Source: Grifola frondosa (taxonomy: Eukaryota > Basidiomycota > Agaricomycetes > Polyporales > Grifolaceae). From it: a DNA stretch of 64,000 nucleotides. Location of the stretch: NCBI GenBank assembly GCA_001683735.1, contig LUGG01000025.1, positions 434,001 to 498,000 on the forward strand, read 5' to 3'. Positions 47,401 through 58,101 of the stretch are shown here, one piece after another (within the stretch, counting starts at the first letter, position 1; every line of letters begins with the position of its first letter). The notes under the pieces were generated by a model. That model was given only the letters and a program-made list of their open reading frames with translations. It was not told the DNA's origin and did no database searches. The translations under genes and the position numbers were made by a program.

Positions 47401-47530
47401 AATCCGTCTCCAATCCGGACTTGGAGAATTCCCGAGGACCGCAGTGAATGTGATCACACGTCTTCACACGTCCATCTTCTATCCCCAACGTCTCATCGCT
47501 TCTTCGGCCTTCTTTTCAACATTTCTCCGC
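44401..47530. other. Long intergenic region, kinase 5' side and UTP6 3' side
   Basis: From 44401 to about 45000 the minus strand is an open Ser/Leu-rich frame (44942-44364) that may be 5' leader or an alternative N-terminal exon of the kinase. 44976-45030 is a purine-rich tract (separate entry). 45100-46500 holds no recognisable gene. At 46515-46970 on the plus strand several splice-like junctions and segments such as LSQLHIDVRTDALRVRVTTA could form a small spliced gene, but I cannot assemble it in frame. CTGGGC...GCCCAG at 46274-46312 is a small inverted repeat, too weak for an RNA gene. Confidence 0.35.
44976..45030 (+). repeat. Polypurine tract with G-quadruplex motif
   Basis: The plus strand is almost pure A/G here. 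At 44979-45002 runs of GGG are separated by A, AA, AAGA and A, which satisfies the G3+N1-7 quadruplex rule with five G runs. It lies about 580 bp upstream of the kinase start codon, on the template strand, so any leader transcript would be pyrimidine-rich. It could be promoter structure (G4 or H-DNA). Only the sequence pattern is certain. Confidence 0.6.
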
Positions 47531-50059
47531 TTATTCGCCTGAAATTGCCTCATCCTCCCCGGCGCCGTCGCCCGACCCTTCCACCGCCGCCGTCCACTGC
47601 CTCTCGACCTCCTCGCTCTCCGACGCGCCCAGCCAGCTCCGCGCCCGCACGACGACCTCCTTGCCCTCCTGCCCCCGCCCATTCTTCAGCAGCCACACCG
47701 CCCACGCACCCGCCGCCCTCGCCCCCTCCTTCTGCCTCCAAAATTCATACACCACACCCAGCACCTTCGCGTTCTCGCCTGCATCCCGCCCCTCCGCCTC
47801 CGCTTCCTGCGCAAACACTTCCTGCCATACGTCTGTACTCGGTAAGTACCTTCTTGCGATCTGACGCACTCGCGCAATGCGCACATCCGCAGCCGCGGCA
47901 GGCTCCAGGGCGTCTGCCCGGATCCGATCTAGCACCTTCTCCTGCGTAACCCTCGCATACCGCAACAGCAGAGTCTCGTGCAGTGCGCCGCACGCCACCG
48001 CATCCCGGATCTGTTGGCTGTCGCGCAACAACCGCTGTGCAGATGCACGAGGTACGTGATGCGAGAGCGAGATTGTTAGCCACCGGTGATGCAATGCCAA
48101 AGAGCAGATGGCGTACCTCGAGATGTTGTGCCTCCGGACCCGCGGTGTCGGTGCTCGTGTCCATGTTCTCGCCTGGAGCCCCCACAGCCACACGTCTGTC
48201 GTCCCGTCACCCTGTACTGCGCCCCGCGCCGTCGCCCACGCGTCGTCCACCTCAGCCCGGCTGTTCGCGAGCTGTTTCTCTGCGTCCAGGCGCGCGAGCC
48301 ACACCCGAGCTGAGGAGGACGCGGGCGCGCGGCTCGTGTACTTGCGCGCGATGCGCAGGACCCCAGCGGGGGTGTTGCAGTGCGGGGGTAGACAAGCGTG
48401 CAGGTGCACATGTGCGGCCAGCAGCCGGATGCTGGCCGCGCATAGCGCCGGGGACGCGGCGGGACGTTGCTGGATCAAAAGTTGCAGTGACGCAATCAGA
48501 TATCCTTTCTGCCCTCGTGAACCCGTGTATCACATCAGCACAAGACATACAAGATCGCGATCAGACGTTTAGCGAACACAATACGCAGTTTAGCGAGGGC
48601 GTGTAGATGAGTGGGCGAGATGCACTTACCAGGCTGTCATCGAGCTCCTTGCGGCACCATTCCTCGATGAATTCGGCGTACACGTCTGCGACACGCTCGC
48701 CTTGTTCTCCTGCGTCAGAATTACGTACTGCAGCTGCTAGCTGCTCGCTTGCGCTTTTTAGGGCTTCGATCAATGCCTCGCCGTGCAGGTCTGGTGTGAG
48801 GAAGCGCGTCGCAGAGAGCTTGATTGCTGCTGGGTCTGAGGGGGCGTGGCACGCAACAGGCCATGCAGATGATCGAGAAGGGCATCGCGAAGCGACGTGG
48901 GTGAGGGGTATGTCGAAATGAGCTCATGAAGTGATGTGAATAGTCTGACTTTCGGGAGGGCTGCATGTGCGGGTGAGACAGAAGCTGCTATGATACTAGA
49001 CGTGGTGAACACGCACCTTTGACAGCACTGGAAATCGCCGCCTTGACGATCGCGCCGTCCATGATCTCCCGCCGCGCAGCCTCATCCTCTGGGTTGCCAT
49101 CCTCGGCATCCACCATGTCCACGTCCTCGCTGTCTAACTCACCTTCCATGTCGTCCTTTGCTTTTTTTTGCCTTTGCGTTTTCCTCCGCCCACTTCGATC
49201 CCTAGTACACTCCAGCGCCTCCGCATGCTCTCCACAAAACCCAGCTCCATCTTGACGTACTCGCGCCACATCTCCACACTGTCTGCATTGAGGCGCAGTC
49301 CGCGCTGCAGTAATGCGCGGGCGCTGGAAGGCGAGAGGTGCTCTAGCTCGTGAGATGCGGCGAGGACGTACAACGCGGGAACATTTGGGTGCAGCTGCAA
49401 GGCTCTGTGTAAATGTGAATAACATATAACACACACGCACAGAATAATTGGGTTTGAAGCGAAAGAATAGACACGTACCGCGCTGTGATGCGCCCGACGA
49501 GTGCGCGTGCGCCCTCTTTCTTCGCGACCTGGATGTACTGTATCCAGAGCGCGACGTCGCCCTTGAACTTTTTCAACGCGCGTTCAAATATTTGGAACTG
49601 CCTCCGCACTAGGGCGTAGTCGGAGACAGACGTTGGCGTGCGCGGACCTCTAATGCAGTGTCAGTGAGCTGAGATGAGAGCGAGCGGTGCGAGGGACGTA
49701 CTGAGGCGTTCTGCGCGTTTGCGGCGGAGGGCCTCGAGCCCCATCTCGTACGTGGCGTAGCGCAGGAAATCGGCCTTCTTGGGGATGCGCCGGACGAGGG
49801 CCGTCTCGAATGCGGTGCGCTTCTGCATGATTTGCTTCACCTCTTTCTGCGGGCGGGTCGTGCAGTGAGTAACGCGGTACCCAGCGAGATGTGCGCAGAC
49901 GTAAGCCGTGGACACACCTGCGTGAAAAGACCCTTCTGGACGAGATCCTTCAGCTCGGGGAGCATCTTTTGGATTTCATCATGCCGCGGTTAGGATGGTG
50001 TTGGCACATTGTGAGATGCAAACCCGTACCTGCTCCAGCTGGAATTGTACTCGCTCCAT
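47531..50059 (-). CDS. UTP6: U3 snoRNP / small-subunit processome protein UTP6
   Basis: HAT-repeat protein needed for 18S rRNA processing. Exon 1 starts MERVQFQLEQ (50059). Next exons: MLPELKDLVQKGLFTQ, KEVKQIMQKRTAFETALVRR, IPKKADFLRYATYEMGLEAL, RRKRAERL, SDYALVRRQFQIFERALKKF, KGDVALWIQYIQVAKKEGAR. HAT repeats continue ALQLHPNVPALYVLAASHEL, SARALLQRGLRLNADSVEMW, REYVKMELGFVESMRRRW. An acidic segment ELDSEDVDMVDAEDGNPEDE follows, then REIMDGAIVKAAISSAVK and LPKVRLFTSLHELISTYPSP. The C-terminal HAT part ends ERQWTAAVEGSGDGAGEDEA, stop at 47531. At 49162-49169 a run of eight T (A8 in the mRNA) breaks the frame between KRKGKKK and AKDDMEGELDSED. Nine would restore it, so this is a textbook homopolymer length error. 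Shares a promoter with the gene on the plus strand. Confidence 0.93.
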
Positions 50060-50378
50060 GGCAGTTTAAAGCGACAGTACTTGCGCAAAGTGAGTGAGTG
50101 AAGCTTCTTCTCCTCAGAGACAGATTGTGAAGAGGCAAGAAATTCTTGCAGATCGCCACAAGATCATACACGTGAGTTACCTATTTGGGTACTGACTATC
50201 ACAAAGGTTTGGACGGAGCTCCAAACCTCCCTTCGGAGGGGAGTCGGAGTGTTTTTCACATCAAGCTTGACGTTACAATTTCGTATCTCCGCATCAAACT
50301 CCGAGGGACGGATCCGGGACGATGTCAATTCTAGTCGTCACAGCCACTCTTCACCGATTCCACTTCACATCTACCAAC
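50060..50378. promoter_or_regulatory. Divergent promoter, UTP6 and regulator-like gene
   Basis: About 320 bp between start codons. CCTCC-CTTC-GGAGG near 50228-50241 forms a 5-bp hairpin. No TATA box close to either start. Confidence 0.4.
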
Positions 50379-51872
50379 ATGCCGCCGAGAGGCCATCGTT
50401 CCAGCAGCGGCCAGCTGCGCGCGCACTCCAGGACCTCGTCGGGCGGGTCCTCCAAGCTCGCGCTCAATCTGCAATTCACCCAGAAAGACGTACCGCCGCC
50501 GAGAATCCTCGACAAGACCAAGAAGAGCCCTCACATCCACCACGAGGTATATCCATTTTTTGACAGTGATCAGGATGGACTAGCTTGCTCAGATGCTTCG
50601 CGCCCGTTCAGGTAGCCGCGCGCGCCACCAACGCCCAGCACCAGCGCACCAGCAGCGGGATCCGTGTGCAGTCGAGAGAGAACATCCAGCCTGCGGCGTT
50701 ACGTCGTGCGCCCACCCCGGCTGCCCCCGCCAAACCGCCCGGGCCCAAGCAGAAGGTCGGCTTCTCTATCGCTAGCCCTTCGGAGGGCGACGACGACGAG
50801 TGGGTGTCCAGCGAGAGCGGGGCCGCCACGCCGGAGGACGAGTCAGATGTCGAGACGACGCCCATCGAACCCCCCGTGCAGCCGTCCATCCCTCGCCCTG
50901 TTATCACTCATGTGAACGGGTTTGCGAACCACGATATCGAGACGCCGCGGGCGGAGTTGGTGTCTCTGCCTCGTGTCGACACCGCGCGCCCTTCTCAACC
51001 CCCACTATCGCCTGCGCCCGCCGCACGCGACTCCGCGCAGCTTCAGCAGTCGCAGGTGTTGCACGGGCCTCAACCGAGGCAGCCCGAACGCAATGATCAG
51101 CGCCTTCCGCAAGCGGAACCGCGAGTTCTCATTCAGCAACCCACCCCAACTATCACCAAGGCCCGCTCCGAGACCCATTCGCCTCCGCGCAAGTCGCCAG
51201 ATATCCGCCCCAAACGTCAGTCGATGACCCGCCCGCCGTCCACGCACTCGGTCACGAGCAGGTCAGATGCACCGCTGCGTCCGCACCCGCTCATCCGGGG
51301 GCAAACTCACGGCCTCGTGTGGCGTCTTCACGGCAAAGCCCGTGGCCCTCGCACCTCTGACGACGGTGTTGTCTGAATCTGCGCAAGCCCAGATGTCTAC
51401 CCTGTCGTCACCGTCGAGCCAGCGTGGGGGCTCGCCCTCCAGCATCAAGACCGCATCTGCTTCTCCGAACCAATCGTCCCCATCGTCATCCTCCCCGGCG
51501 CATAGGCAGCTGCGGCGCACATCGACGTCATCGGCACGCTCGACCGCGACCTTGCCTGCCCTTCCGTCTGCCAGCCAGGCGCAGCTGAGCAAATCGAATC
51601 ACGATCGGCAGCGCACGTTGTCGACTATCTCCTCCGCATCATCTGTGGCAGCCCTGTCTCACTTTGCACTGCTTTCGACTCCATCCCCTCCCCGTACACC
51701 CATTCAGATCACCGTGCACTTCCCCCCCGCCGAGCAGACCGCGCATCTTGAAGCGATCCATCCGCTATTGCCTCCGCCATACCTTAGCGCGCATCTGACC
51801 GTGTTGGCAAATCGTAATCCTATCGCGGAATCATATGACAGGGTTATCCGAGCGAAGCAGCGGCGATGTTAG
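50379..51872 (+). CDS. Disordered regulator-like protein (possibly MKS1/DUF3295-related)
   Basis: The start at 50379 gives MPPRGHRSSSGQLRAHSRTS, then LALNLQFTQKDVPPPRILDK and SPHIHHE before an intron. Exon 2 reads QHQRTSSGIRVQSRENIQPA, KQKVGFSIASPSEGDDDEWV, then SSESGAATPEDESDVETTPI. The DDEWVSSESGAATP block is typical of fungal MKS1/DUF3295-type proteins, which act in TOR/nitrogen-responsive regulation. A long Pro/Ser/Gln-rich stretch follows, with LRPHPLIRGQTHG in frame one and KPVALAPLTTVLSESAQAQM in another, so a frame break lies at about 51300-51330. The C-terminal conserved part is PRTPIQITVHFPPAEQTAHL and LLPPPYLSAHLTVLANRNPI, ending YDRVIRAKQRRC at 51872. Identity as MKS1-like is tentative; the gene itself is well supported. 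Confidence 0.75.
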
Positions 51873-52164
51873 TCGTACGTTAAGATTATTGGTTACTGGT
51901 ATTGGTCGGAATGGATATCTTCTTAGGTATGTGCTTTTTCTTTCACGATGCGATGCGGTCACAATGAGTTGGCTGACGTGTGGAGTCAGCTGCATATATA
52001 TGTAGATGCGACAACCACATGGTCCTGCTGCTTATGGATTATTGCAATGCTTCGTGCTTTATATGTTACTGTCTGTACACTACTCGTAGGCCCCTCGTCG
52101 GATCGGATATGTCCAACGTTATCAGGGACCGCAACTTATTTTGCATCTCCAAGAACGCCCCTGT

Positions 52165-52500
52165 GTTCGCCTTCCAGTGTGCCTCTGTCTGGAAGCTCGC
52201 CTTGCGCGGCTGGAACTTGGAAGTCTGGAGAGCGCGTGTTCGTCCCGCGTTTGACCATGGGCGCCTCGAGGTTCAACATGTGCATAAGTGCGATGCGCAC
52301 CGTGTGCCGGAAGTGCGACGACAGCGTGGGGTAGTTGTAGTTCCGCAGATGGTGGAGCGAGTGCTGTTAGATCCATAGGTGCCGGACGTGCGCAGCGCGA
52401 CATCGCATGCTATGGATGCAGATTGCGGGCTCCGGAGGGCCATTTGTTCGAAGAGCCGGACTTCGTCGACGCGTTCCATGGCGGCTTTGCATGTTCGGCA
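52165..52500 (-). pseudogene. Unidentified protein-coding remnant
   Basis: The minus strand reads CRTCKAAMERVDEVRLFEQM and ALRSPQSASIACDVALR at 52503-52390. It then reads HSLHHLRNYNYPTLSSHFRH, TVRIALMHMLNLEAPMVKRG and TNTRSPDFQVPAAQGELPDR (about 52365-52190) in another frame, after an AG acceptor-like site. These look like true protein (balanced composition, no low complexity). They have no start and no continuation, and I recognise no family. The opposite strand also has an open frame (51980-52378), so strand is not certain. Confidence 0.3.
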
Positions 52501-52632
52501 CAAGGCAGGTGATCATTCTGAAACAGACTTTAGCTGGTGGAGCGACCATTTGGATCTTTACGTAGGGAGATCTGGTGTGCGCTCGGTAAGGTCCACGCAA
52601 GACTTGCCACCTGGTCTTCATATTTTTCGTGC

Positions 52633-52704
52633 CCAATTGAACTACGGATGGTTGCCGGTTAGGTTCGTGTCCAATCGAGCTACGGACGGCAGCTGTCGGT
52701 TAGG
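52633..52704. repeat. Imperfect direct repeat, period 38 bp
   Basis: Copy one (52633-52663) and copy two (52671-52704) share CCAAT(T/C)GA(A/G)CTACGGA, then GG, and end with (C/T)CGGTTAGG. Copy two has three extra bases in the middle. A local tandem duplication in noncoding DNA. Confidence 0.6.
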
Positions 52705-52969
52705 TAGGCAAATCGATAGCTCACCGGGTGCCGCCGTTACAATAATGCAATACTTGTTTCTGCTATCCACCGTACTCCATGCGTTGATAACAGGTGAAAA
52801 GCAACTGGATTAGGACTGTAAATATGAAACATCTCAAAACATTTTCGCTGATGTCAAAATTACAGCTGGCGCTACCTATGCTACTTCGCTTCGCTCTGAA
52901 AGCTATGATGCTCTCGCCACATTCCACATCAGTGAGTTCAATCGATCTCTCACGATGAGTTAGAAACTA

Positions 52970-53100
52970 TCACTTAATGGCAAATATCATCCGTTCTGCC
53001 AGGTCCTGCAGTGATTGGATAATGACTTGGACGCCTGTAATATCACAGTCGCCGTCAATCTTCTTCGGATATATTCCAACACCATACCAGACATGGTCAG
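52970..53100 (-). pseudogene. Coding-like terminal exon of unknown gene
   Basis: The minus frame ends HVWYGVGIYPKKIDGDCDIT and GVQVIIQSLQDLAERMIFAI plus K and a stop. It looks like a genuine C-terminus, but upstream sequence (53110-53610) carries no recognisable exons. Could belong to a degraded gene. Confidence 0.25.
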
Positions 53101-54540
53101 TCCCGCTTTTCTGACTGCTGCGGGAAGGCACATGCTCACGAACATGCCACTTAGTATGTCTTTTAAGACTTGGCGAGCGGTCCCTTTTTGACAGCCCGTG
53201 CGCTGGTGCGTGAAGCACAGTTACAGTTCAGTCGTTCGCTGAACTGCAGGAGCTGTGGGTAGCATCATACGGCTGCAGACCTAGTGCTGCTGCGCATGCT
53301 GGTACATCTTGACATTCGCGGCTACTAAGAACGACCGATCTATCGTGTCCAGCTCGAGAACAACCATGCTCAGGGATCAGCCAAATCTCCCTGCGCATGC
53401 AAGGAGATGCTCGATAATACATAAGTATGGGCATCGACAACGCTACATGCTGGGTGCGGTGATGCATGAGTCTAGATGACAACAAAGGACACTGCTCCGC
53501 CTGCAAGAAGCACACGCCTAGCGTCCTAGCCACGGACCTTATGCGCATGCGATTAGACAAGCATGTTGCACAACTCTCTGCCCCCAATTCAAACGCTCGG
53601 ATTGCCATCGTGCATTCAATTTTCGCCTCGTGGAGTTGGGTTCATCTCGCGGCCATTTCGCTCGCCATGACGATGTCCTCCACAATCGCCCCCGATCGAA
53701 CCCACTCGCGCCCCGTGCAAGCCTTCTGCCGTGTATGTTGTCATCTCGACCTCTTCTGCCATATACTGAATTCGAGCGATTGAATGGCCGTGGCTTCTCG
53801 AACACCTGGATAAGCTCAATGGCGGGCTTATCTCTTCAATTCTTCGACAGTTGTCCGCAGCCTTATCACCTCAGGCTCAGGCTCATTGATTCCTGGCACG
53901 AAGTCGAAGCCTAGGTCCATATGATCTGACCCTGTGGCCCGACGCTCCGTGTCATTTATGCTTCTCGGAATGCTGCCTTCGCGAACCCGTCCTAAACTCC
54001 CGGGCATTCTTCGCCGTAGCGAGTGCTTCTATCTGCCATCGGCGAACTTGCGCTGTTATTTACACTTCGGCCGCCTTGACTGCCCCCGTGTCCCCAGAGG
54101 AATTCCCGTGTCGACGCGAAGCGCTGTCTGTGAGGCTTCTCTCTCCTCGAAGCGGAGCTTCCTGGAGCTCTGGTCGGCGACTTGATATCCATTGTAGCAT
54201 CGACTCCCATCGGCGTTCCGCAGGAGCAAAGTCAGCATGTAAACATTTGTGGCGAATGTGGCTGATCTAGTGAAGTCTCATAGTCCGGGCTGAGCCTTCC
54301 AGCCGACCACGTCAGCGTCGCGCCTAACTCTGTCGCATGATGAAGTTCCGGACTTGTTTCCAGGGAGTGCCTCCTAGTGCCTCCAGCTTGGATGCACGAG
54401 CTTTGCGCGTACCACCGCTCCCCGAGCACGTTGGCACGCGTACTGGTCTGCACGATGAGCTGCAGCCCGCCGGGGTCCTCAGAGCCTTGAAAGGACAAAT
54501 GAAGCGGGATCAGCTCGGTATCGGCAGCATGGCGCACTCC

Positions 54541-54627
54541 GACGACGGGATGGTGGTGCGCCACCCGAAATCTGGCTCACTCCAGTGAAACGCTCGACGA
54601 CGGGATGGCGGGGCGCCATCCAAAATC
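54541..54627. repeat. 32-bp direct repeat with internal hairpin, period 55 bp
   Basis: Copies at 54541-54572 and 54596-54627 match at 28 of 32 positions. The second copy contains GGATGGCG-GGG-CGCCATCC, a perfect 8-bp stem with a 3-base loop. The first has the same stem with one mismatch and one wobble. Could be remnants of a small mobile element or a local duplication. Confidence 0.6.
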
Positions 54628-55880
54628 GATCGGGGAGGGTGAAGTTTGTCTATACGCCGAATTTGATCTAGACAGTGGAATTTCTCCGCTCGCTGTGTTT
54701 CTGAGACGGCGGCGTCGGTGGCGCTGAATGACGCGGTGAAACCTGGCCTTGTGATGTTCGGACATCAAACACGTCACGTCTCCTGCTCAGCCAATATTTC
54801 GAGAGAATAGGCTTTGTGGACGCGATACCCGGTTTTCGCAGATGATTTTGGGTGAGCTTATTTTCTTCGGCTTTGTGCCTGAATATCTTTCGCTAGGGAA
54901 AGCCATGATCGTGCTGAGGATTCTGTCACTTTTTATGAGACATCTTGGGGTTTTAAGGAGTTTTAAGCCAGGTCGCGGGTATCGATCATCGTCTCCGTTG
55001 GAGCCAAATTTACTGATTTGCGTACATTTTAGTTTGCGCCAGATTTTGGGTGCGCATATCTCGAACGCGGAAGCGGACCGTGCATCTGTGTTGAAATGCG
55101 CAATTAATAGTGAGTTTCATGTGAATGTTTTTAATTTGCTACCGCGACATATTGCGTCAACTCTGCTTGCGCGACGCACTTCCCGTACTTCTTCCATATC
55201 ACGATGCCTGTTTATGCCTTTCGCAGCTTTGTGGAGCTCGATAATGGCAGCCAGCACATAACATACTGCGCAATGTCATTGTTCTGTCAGTACCAGCTGA
55301 CGAACCTCGAAGGCCGCACACGTCGCTGCGCATAAGGCTCTTGTCTGCCTTGCCCGACCATGAAACTTGGGAGCTGCTTGGCAGTAATGATCCGGTACGG
55401 ATCATGCAGAATCATGAGGACAGCAGATTGCATTTAAGAGCTGATCAGGAGGCGAGGACATCGTCATAGGCTGCACTGAATGTGCGCGAGTACCTGGATG
55501 GTATACTGTTTCTTTCACGGTTACCGTGGCATGGGTCCGCTTAGCGGAGATCGCCGCTGCCGCCGTGCGGGCCGGGGTTGACATAATAAACAGTGCGTGC
55601 GCGGCGGGGATCGAGCGCGAGGTGGAGGAGGTTGACCACAGGTTGACGTATTCTGGCAACGAATGTCTGTTTTAAACGGGCGCGTAGCCATTGTGGTTGC
55701 GAGGATGGAGGATGACCTGCCACAACTTTTGTGGCGTTGCGCACGGGTACATTTTCGCATGCTCGACGTTGACGCAAGAAGTGCCCAGGCCTGTGCGATT
55801 TTGATTTTTGAATTTAGAGAAGAGGGAGCGGAGGGCGGGTGCGCGTAGGAGCGCATCAAGAAGCGATCTGAAGCTAACTA

Positions 55881-55906
55881 TTATGGCCATAAGCTGCCAT
55901 AAAAGG
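55881..55906. promoter_or_regulatory. Palindrome and CArG-like site upstream of G-alpha gene
   Basis: TTATGGCCATAA (55881-55892) is a perfect 12-bp palindrome. CCATAAAAGG (55897-55906) matches the MADS-box CArG consensus CC(A/T)6GG. They lie about 190-215 bp before the G-alpha start. About four CArG matches are expected by chance in 64 kb, so function is speculative. Confidence 0.25.
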
Positions 55907-56097
55907 TAAATTTGTAGATCTAATTACAAGCTGGATCATGTTTCCGCCGTTGACGACCAAACGCCACAGAACCCACAGATCGGTTCAGTCCACTCTCTTT
56001 CCAGATGCCGCTCACGCTATAACTAATTCATTTGCGACCCCTTCCGCCGCCACTTTTCTCTCCTCTCGCGCTCTCCTCCTTGCCTATTCGCCTCCAT

Positions 56098-58101
56098 ATG
56101 ACTCCCAACGTCTGGCCCCCATACCCTCCCACAGACGAGTCCGAGGCAGACAAGGCACTCCGCTTGGAACAGGAGAAGGAGGCAAAACGCGTCAGGTATG
56201 TCTATCGCGTCCGCCGCGTTCTTCTCCTCATTTTTGTTTAAAGCGATGAGATCGACCGCTCCATCGAGCGCGAGCGGCAAGAGCTCCGGAAGAACCATCC
56301 GCAGACCAAGCTTCTTCTCTTAGGTGCGCCACTCGCCACCCTCCTCCCGTGCCAAGCCGCTGACCATACTCGCCTCGCGTTTGGCAGGCCAGGCGGAGTC
56401 GGGAAAATCGACGATGCTCAAGAATTTCCAGCTTTATTTCGCGCCCAGCGCGTTCCATGCCGAAGCCGAGGCATGGCGAGCAGTCATCCATCTCAACCTC
56501 GTTCGTTACGTCAACTACGTGCTCAGTATCCTCGCGAGCGCGAGCACGAGCAGTGGCGCCGCTAGCACCGGGAGCGGATCGAGGGCCACCGCAAAGCGGA
56601 GCGACTCCATTGGCAAAGAGCATCGCCGATTTCAGATGCGTTTGGCCCCGCTGAGACAAGTCGAGGTGATCCTCAGCAAGTGTCTCGCGGCGGACAGCGT
56701 GCAGCCCAGCGTCCCTGACGGCCAGCCGCGCAACGAGAAGGTACCGGAAGTGTCCATCCGCAGTGGCTCGGGCTGGAAGTCGATGGCACGGCGGCGGCGT
56801 GGCTCTCAAGTTCGCTACTCCGCCCAGGACGAGCTGGCCGATGCGAGGCGGATTTTGGAAGCCTGTCGGGAAGATATCGTCGCGCTATGGACCAGTGCTT
56901 CGGTGCAGGCGCACCTCCAGAAGGAAGGAGTCGACTTGGAGCACCATTCAAAATAGTCTGCTGCATCTATTTCTTATTCGATATATGATCTGATCGATCT
57001 ATCGCCTTTTAATTTCAGCTATCTCGACGATGCAGCCCGAGTAACCACTTTATCGTATATGCCAACACCAGGTTCGCTTCTTCCTTAAATTGTGGCGCCC
57101 TCTCATTTTTGATGCAGAGGACATCCTGCGTGCCCGTATAAGGACTATCGGTGTGGAAGAACATCGGCTAGTTATGGAGACAGGTCAGCTTCTTCTCCAC
57201 CGAGACGATAGTCGATCTGACATCGTGCCAGCCGCGGAGAAAGGTGCGGAGTGGGTCTTCTACGATGTGGGAGGTCACCGCGAGCAACGAGGTGAGGGTT
57301 TTCCCCGATTGACCGACGAAGGCATAACTTACTTTGTACAGCTGCATGGGCATCATATTTTGAGGATGGTAATGAAATTAGTTGTGCCTTTGGTCACTTG
57401 CTCATGTGCTTTCTAGTGAACGCGATGATTTTTCTCTGTCCTATGGCGGCCTTCGACCAAGTATTGTCAGAGGACAAGACGGTGAACAGACTGGTAAATC
57501 TAGCAGCCTGTGGCTTCGTTGCATGTGCACTGAGAAATCGTTGTAGGCAGATTCGCTAACGCTATGGGAAACCATCTGCAAGAGCAAGTCTCTTGCCAAC
57601 ACAACATTCATCCTGCTACTGAATAAATGCGACATTCTCCATACGAAACTGAAAGCCGGTGCGTTTACTGCCCTCTCCTTCGTTTTTGTTCACGTTCTTA
57701 CGTGAGTTCAGGTATCCGGTTTGCAGAATATGTACCACAGTATTACGACCGTCCGAACAAACTAGAAAACGTTACGCAGTGTATGTTTTCTCCGCACACC
57801 GTTACTCCGCATACTCACCGCGATCATCTAGATTTGCACGACCAGATGACGGCAACACACCAGCTCTACTCACCACGCAACAGGCAACTGCATGTACACA
57901 TCACCTGCGCGATCGTGCGTTTCATGTTCACGTTGCTTCTTAGTCGCATTCTAATCCCACCACAGGACACCCATGTGATGTCGGTCGTCCTCAAAAGCAG
58001 TACGTACATCCTTCAGCCTATCCTACTCTAGACTCTGACGTCTTCCACAGTTAGAGATGTCATCCTCTTGAACATTCTCCAACAAACGAACCTTGTATGA
58101 T
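56098..58101 (+). CDS. Non-canonical heterotrimeric G-protein alpha subunit
   Basis: Signal-transducing GTPase of the G-alpha family. The start at 56098 gives MTPNVWPPYPPTDESEADKA: no N-myristoylation glycine. The P-loop, across a spliced intron, reads LLLLGQAESGKSTMLKNFQL, where canonical G-alpha have GAGESGKST. FHAEAEAWRAVIHLNLVRYV starts the helical domain, which carries a large Ser/Arg-rich insert (56540-56800). DARRILEACREDIVALW follows. Switch I is DILRARIRTIGVEEHRL, with the catalytic Arg kept. Switch II is WVFYDVGGHREQR: His replaces the catalytic Gln of DVGGQ. Then FFDDVNAMIFLCPMAAFDQV is expected but partly masked by an intron, TFILLLNKCDILHTKLKAG (NKxD base recognition) and ITCAIDTHVM (TCAxDT) follow, ending RDVILLNILQQTNLV at 58101. 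It belongs to the expanded basidiomycete G-alpha group; coupling unknown. Confidence 0.93.

Larger units (their letters stand above)
51873..56097. other. Gene-poor 4.2-kb accessory stretch
   Basis: No intact gene recognised. It contains coding-like remnants (52165-52500 and 52970-53100, minus), two families of short direct repeats (separate entries) and many small unrelated ORFs. GC content changes abruptly, with a GC-rich island at 52150-52500. It marks the transition from housekeeping to accessory DNA. Confidence 0.5.

Noticed and set aside
47100..47460. Possible LTR or MITE sequence
   Set aside because: No terminal inverted repeats, target-site duplication or second copy inside the window.
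48076..48600. Several long overlapping ORFs on both strands in the UTP6 region
   Set aside because: GC-rich shadows of the UTP6 coding frame.
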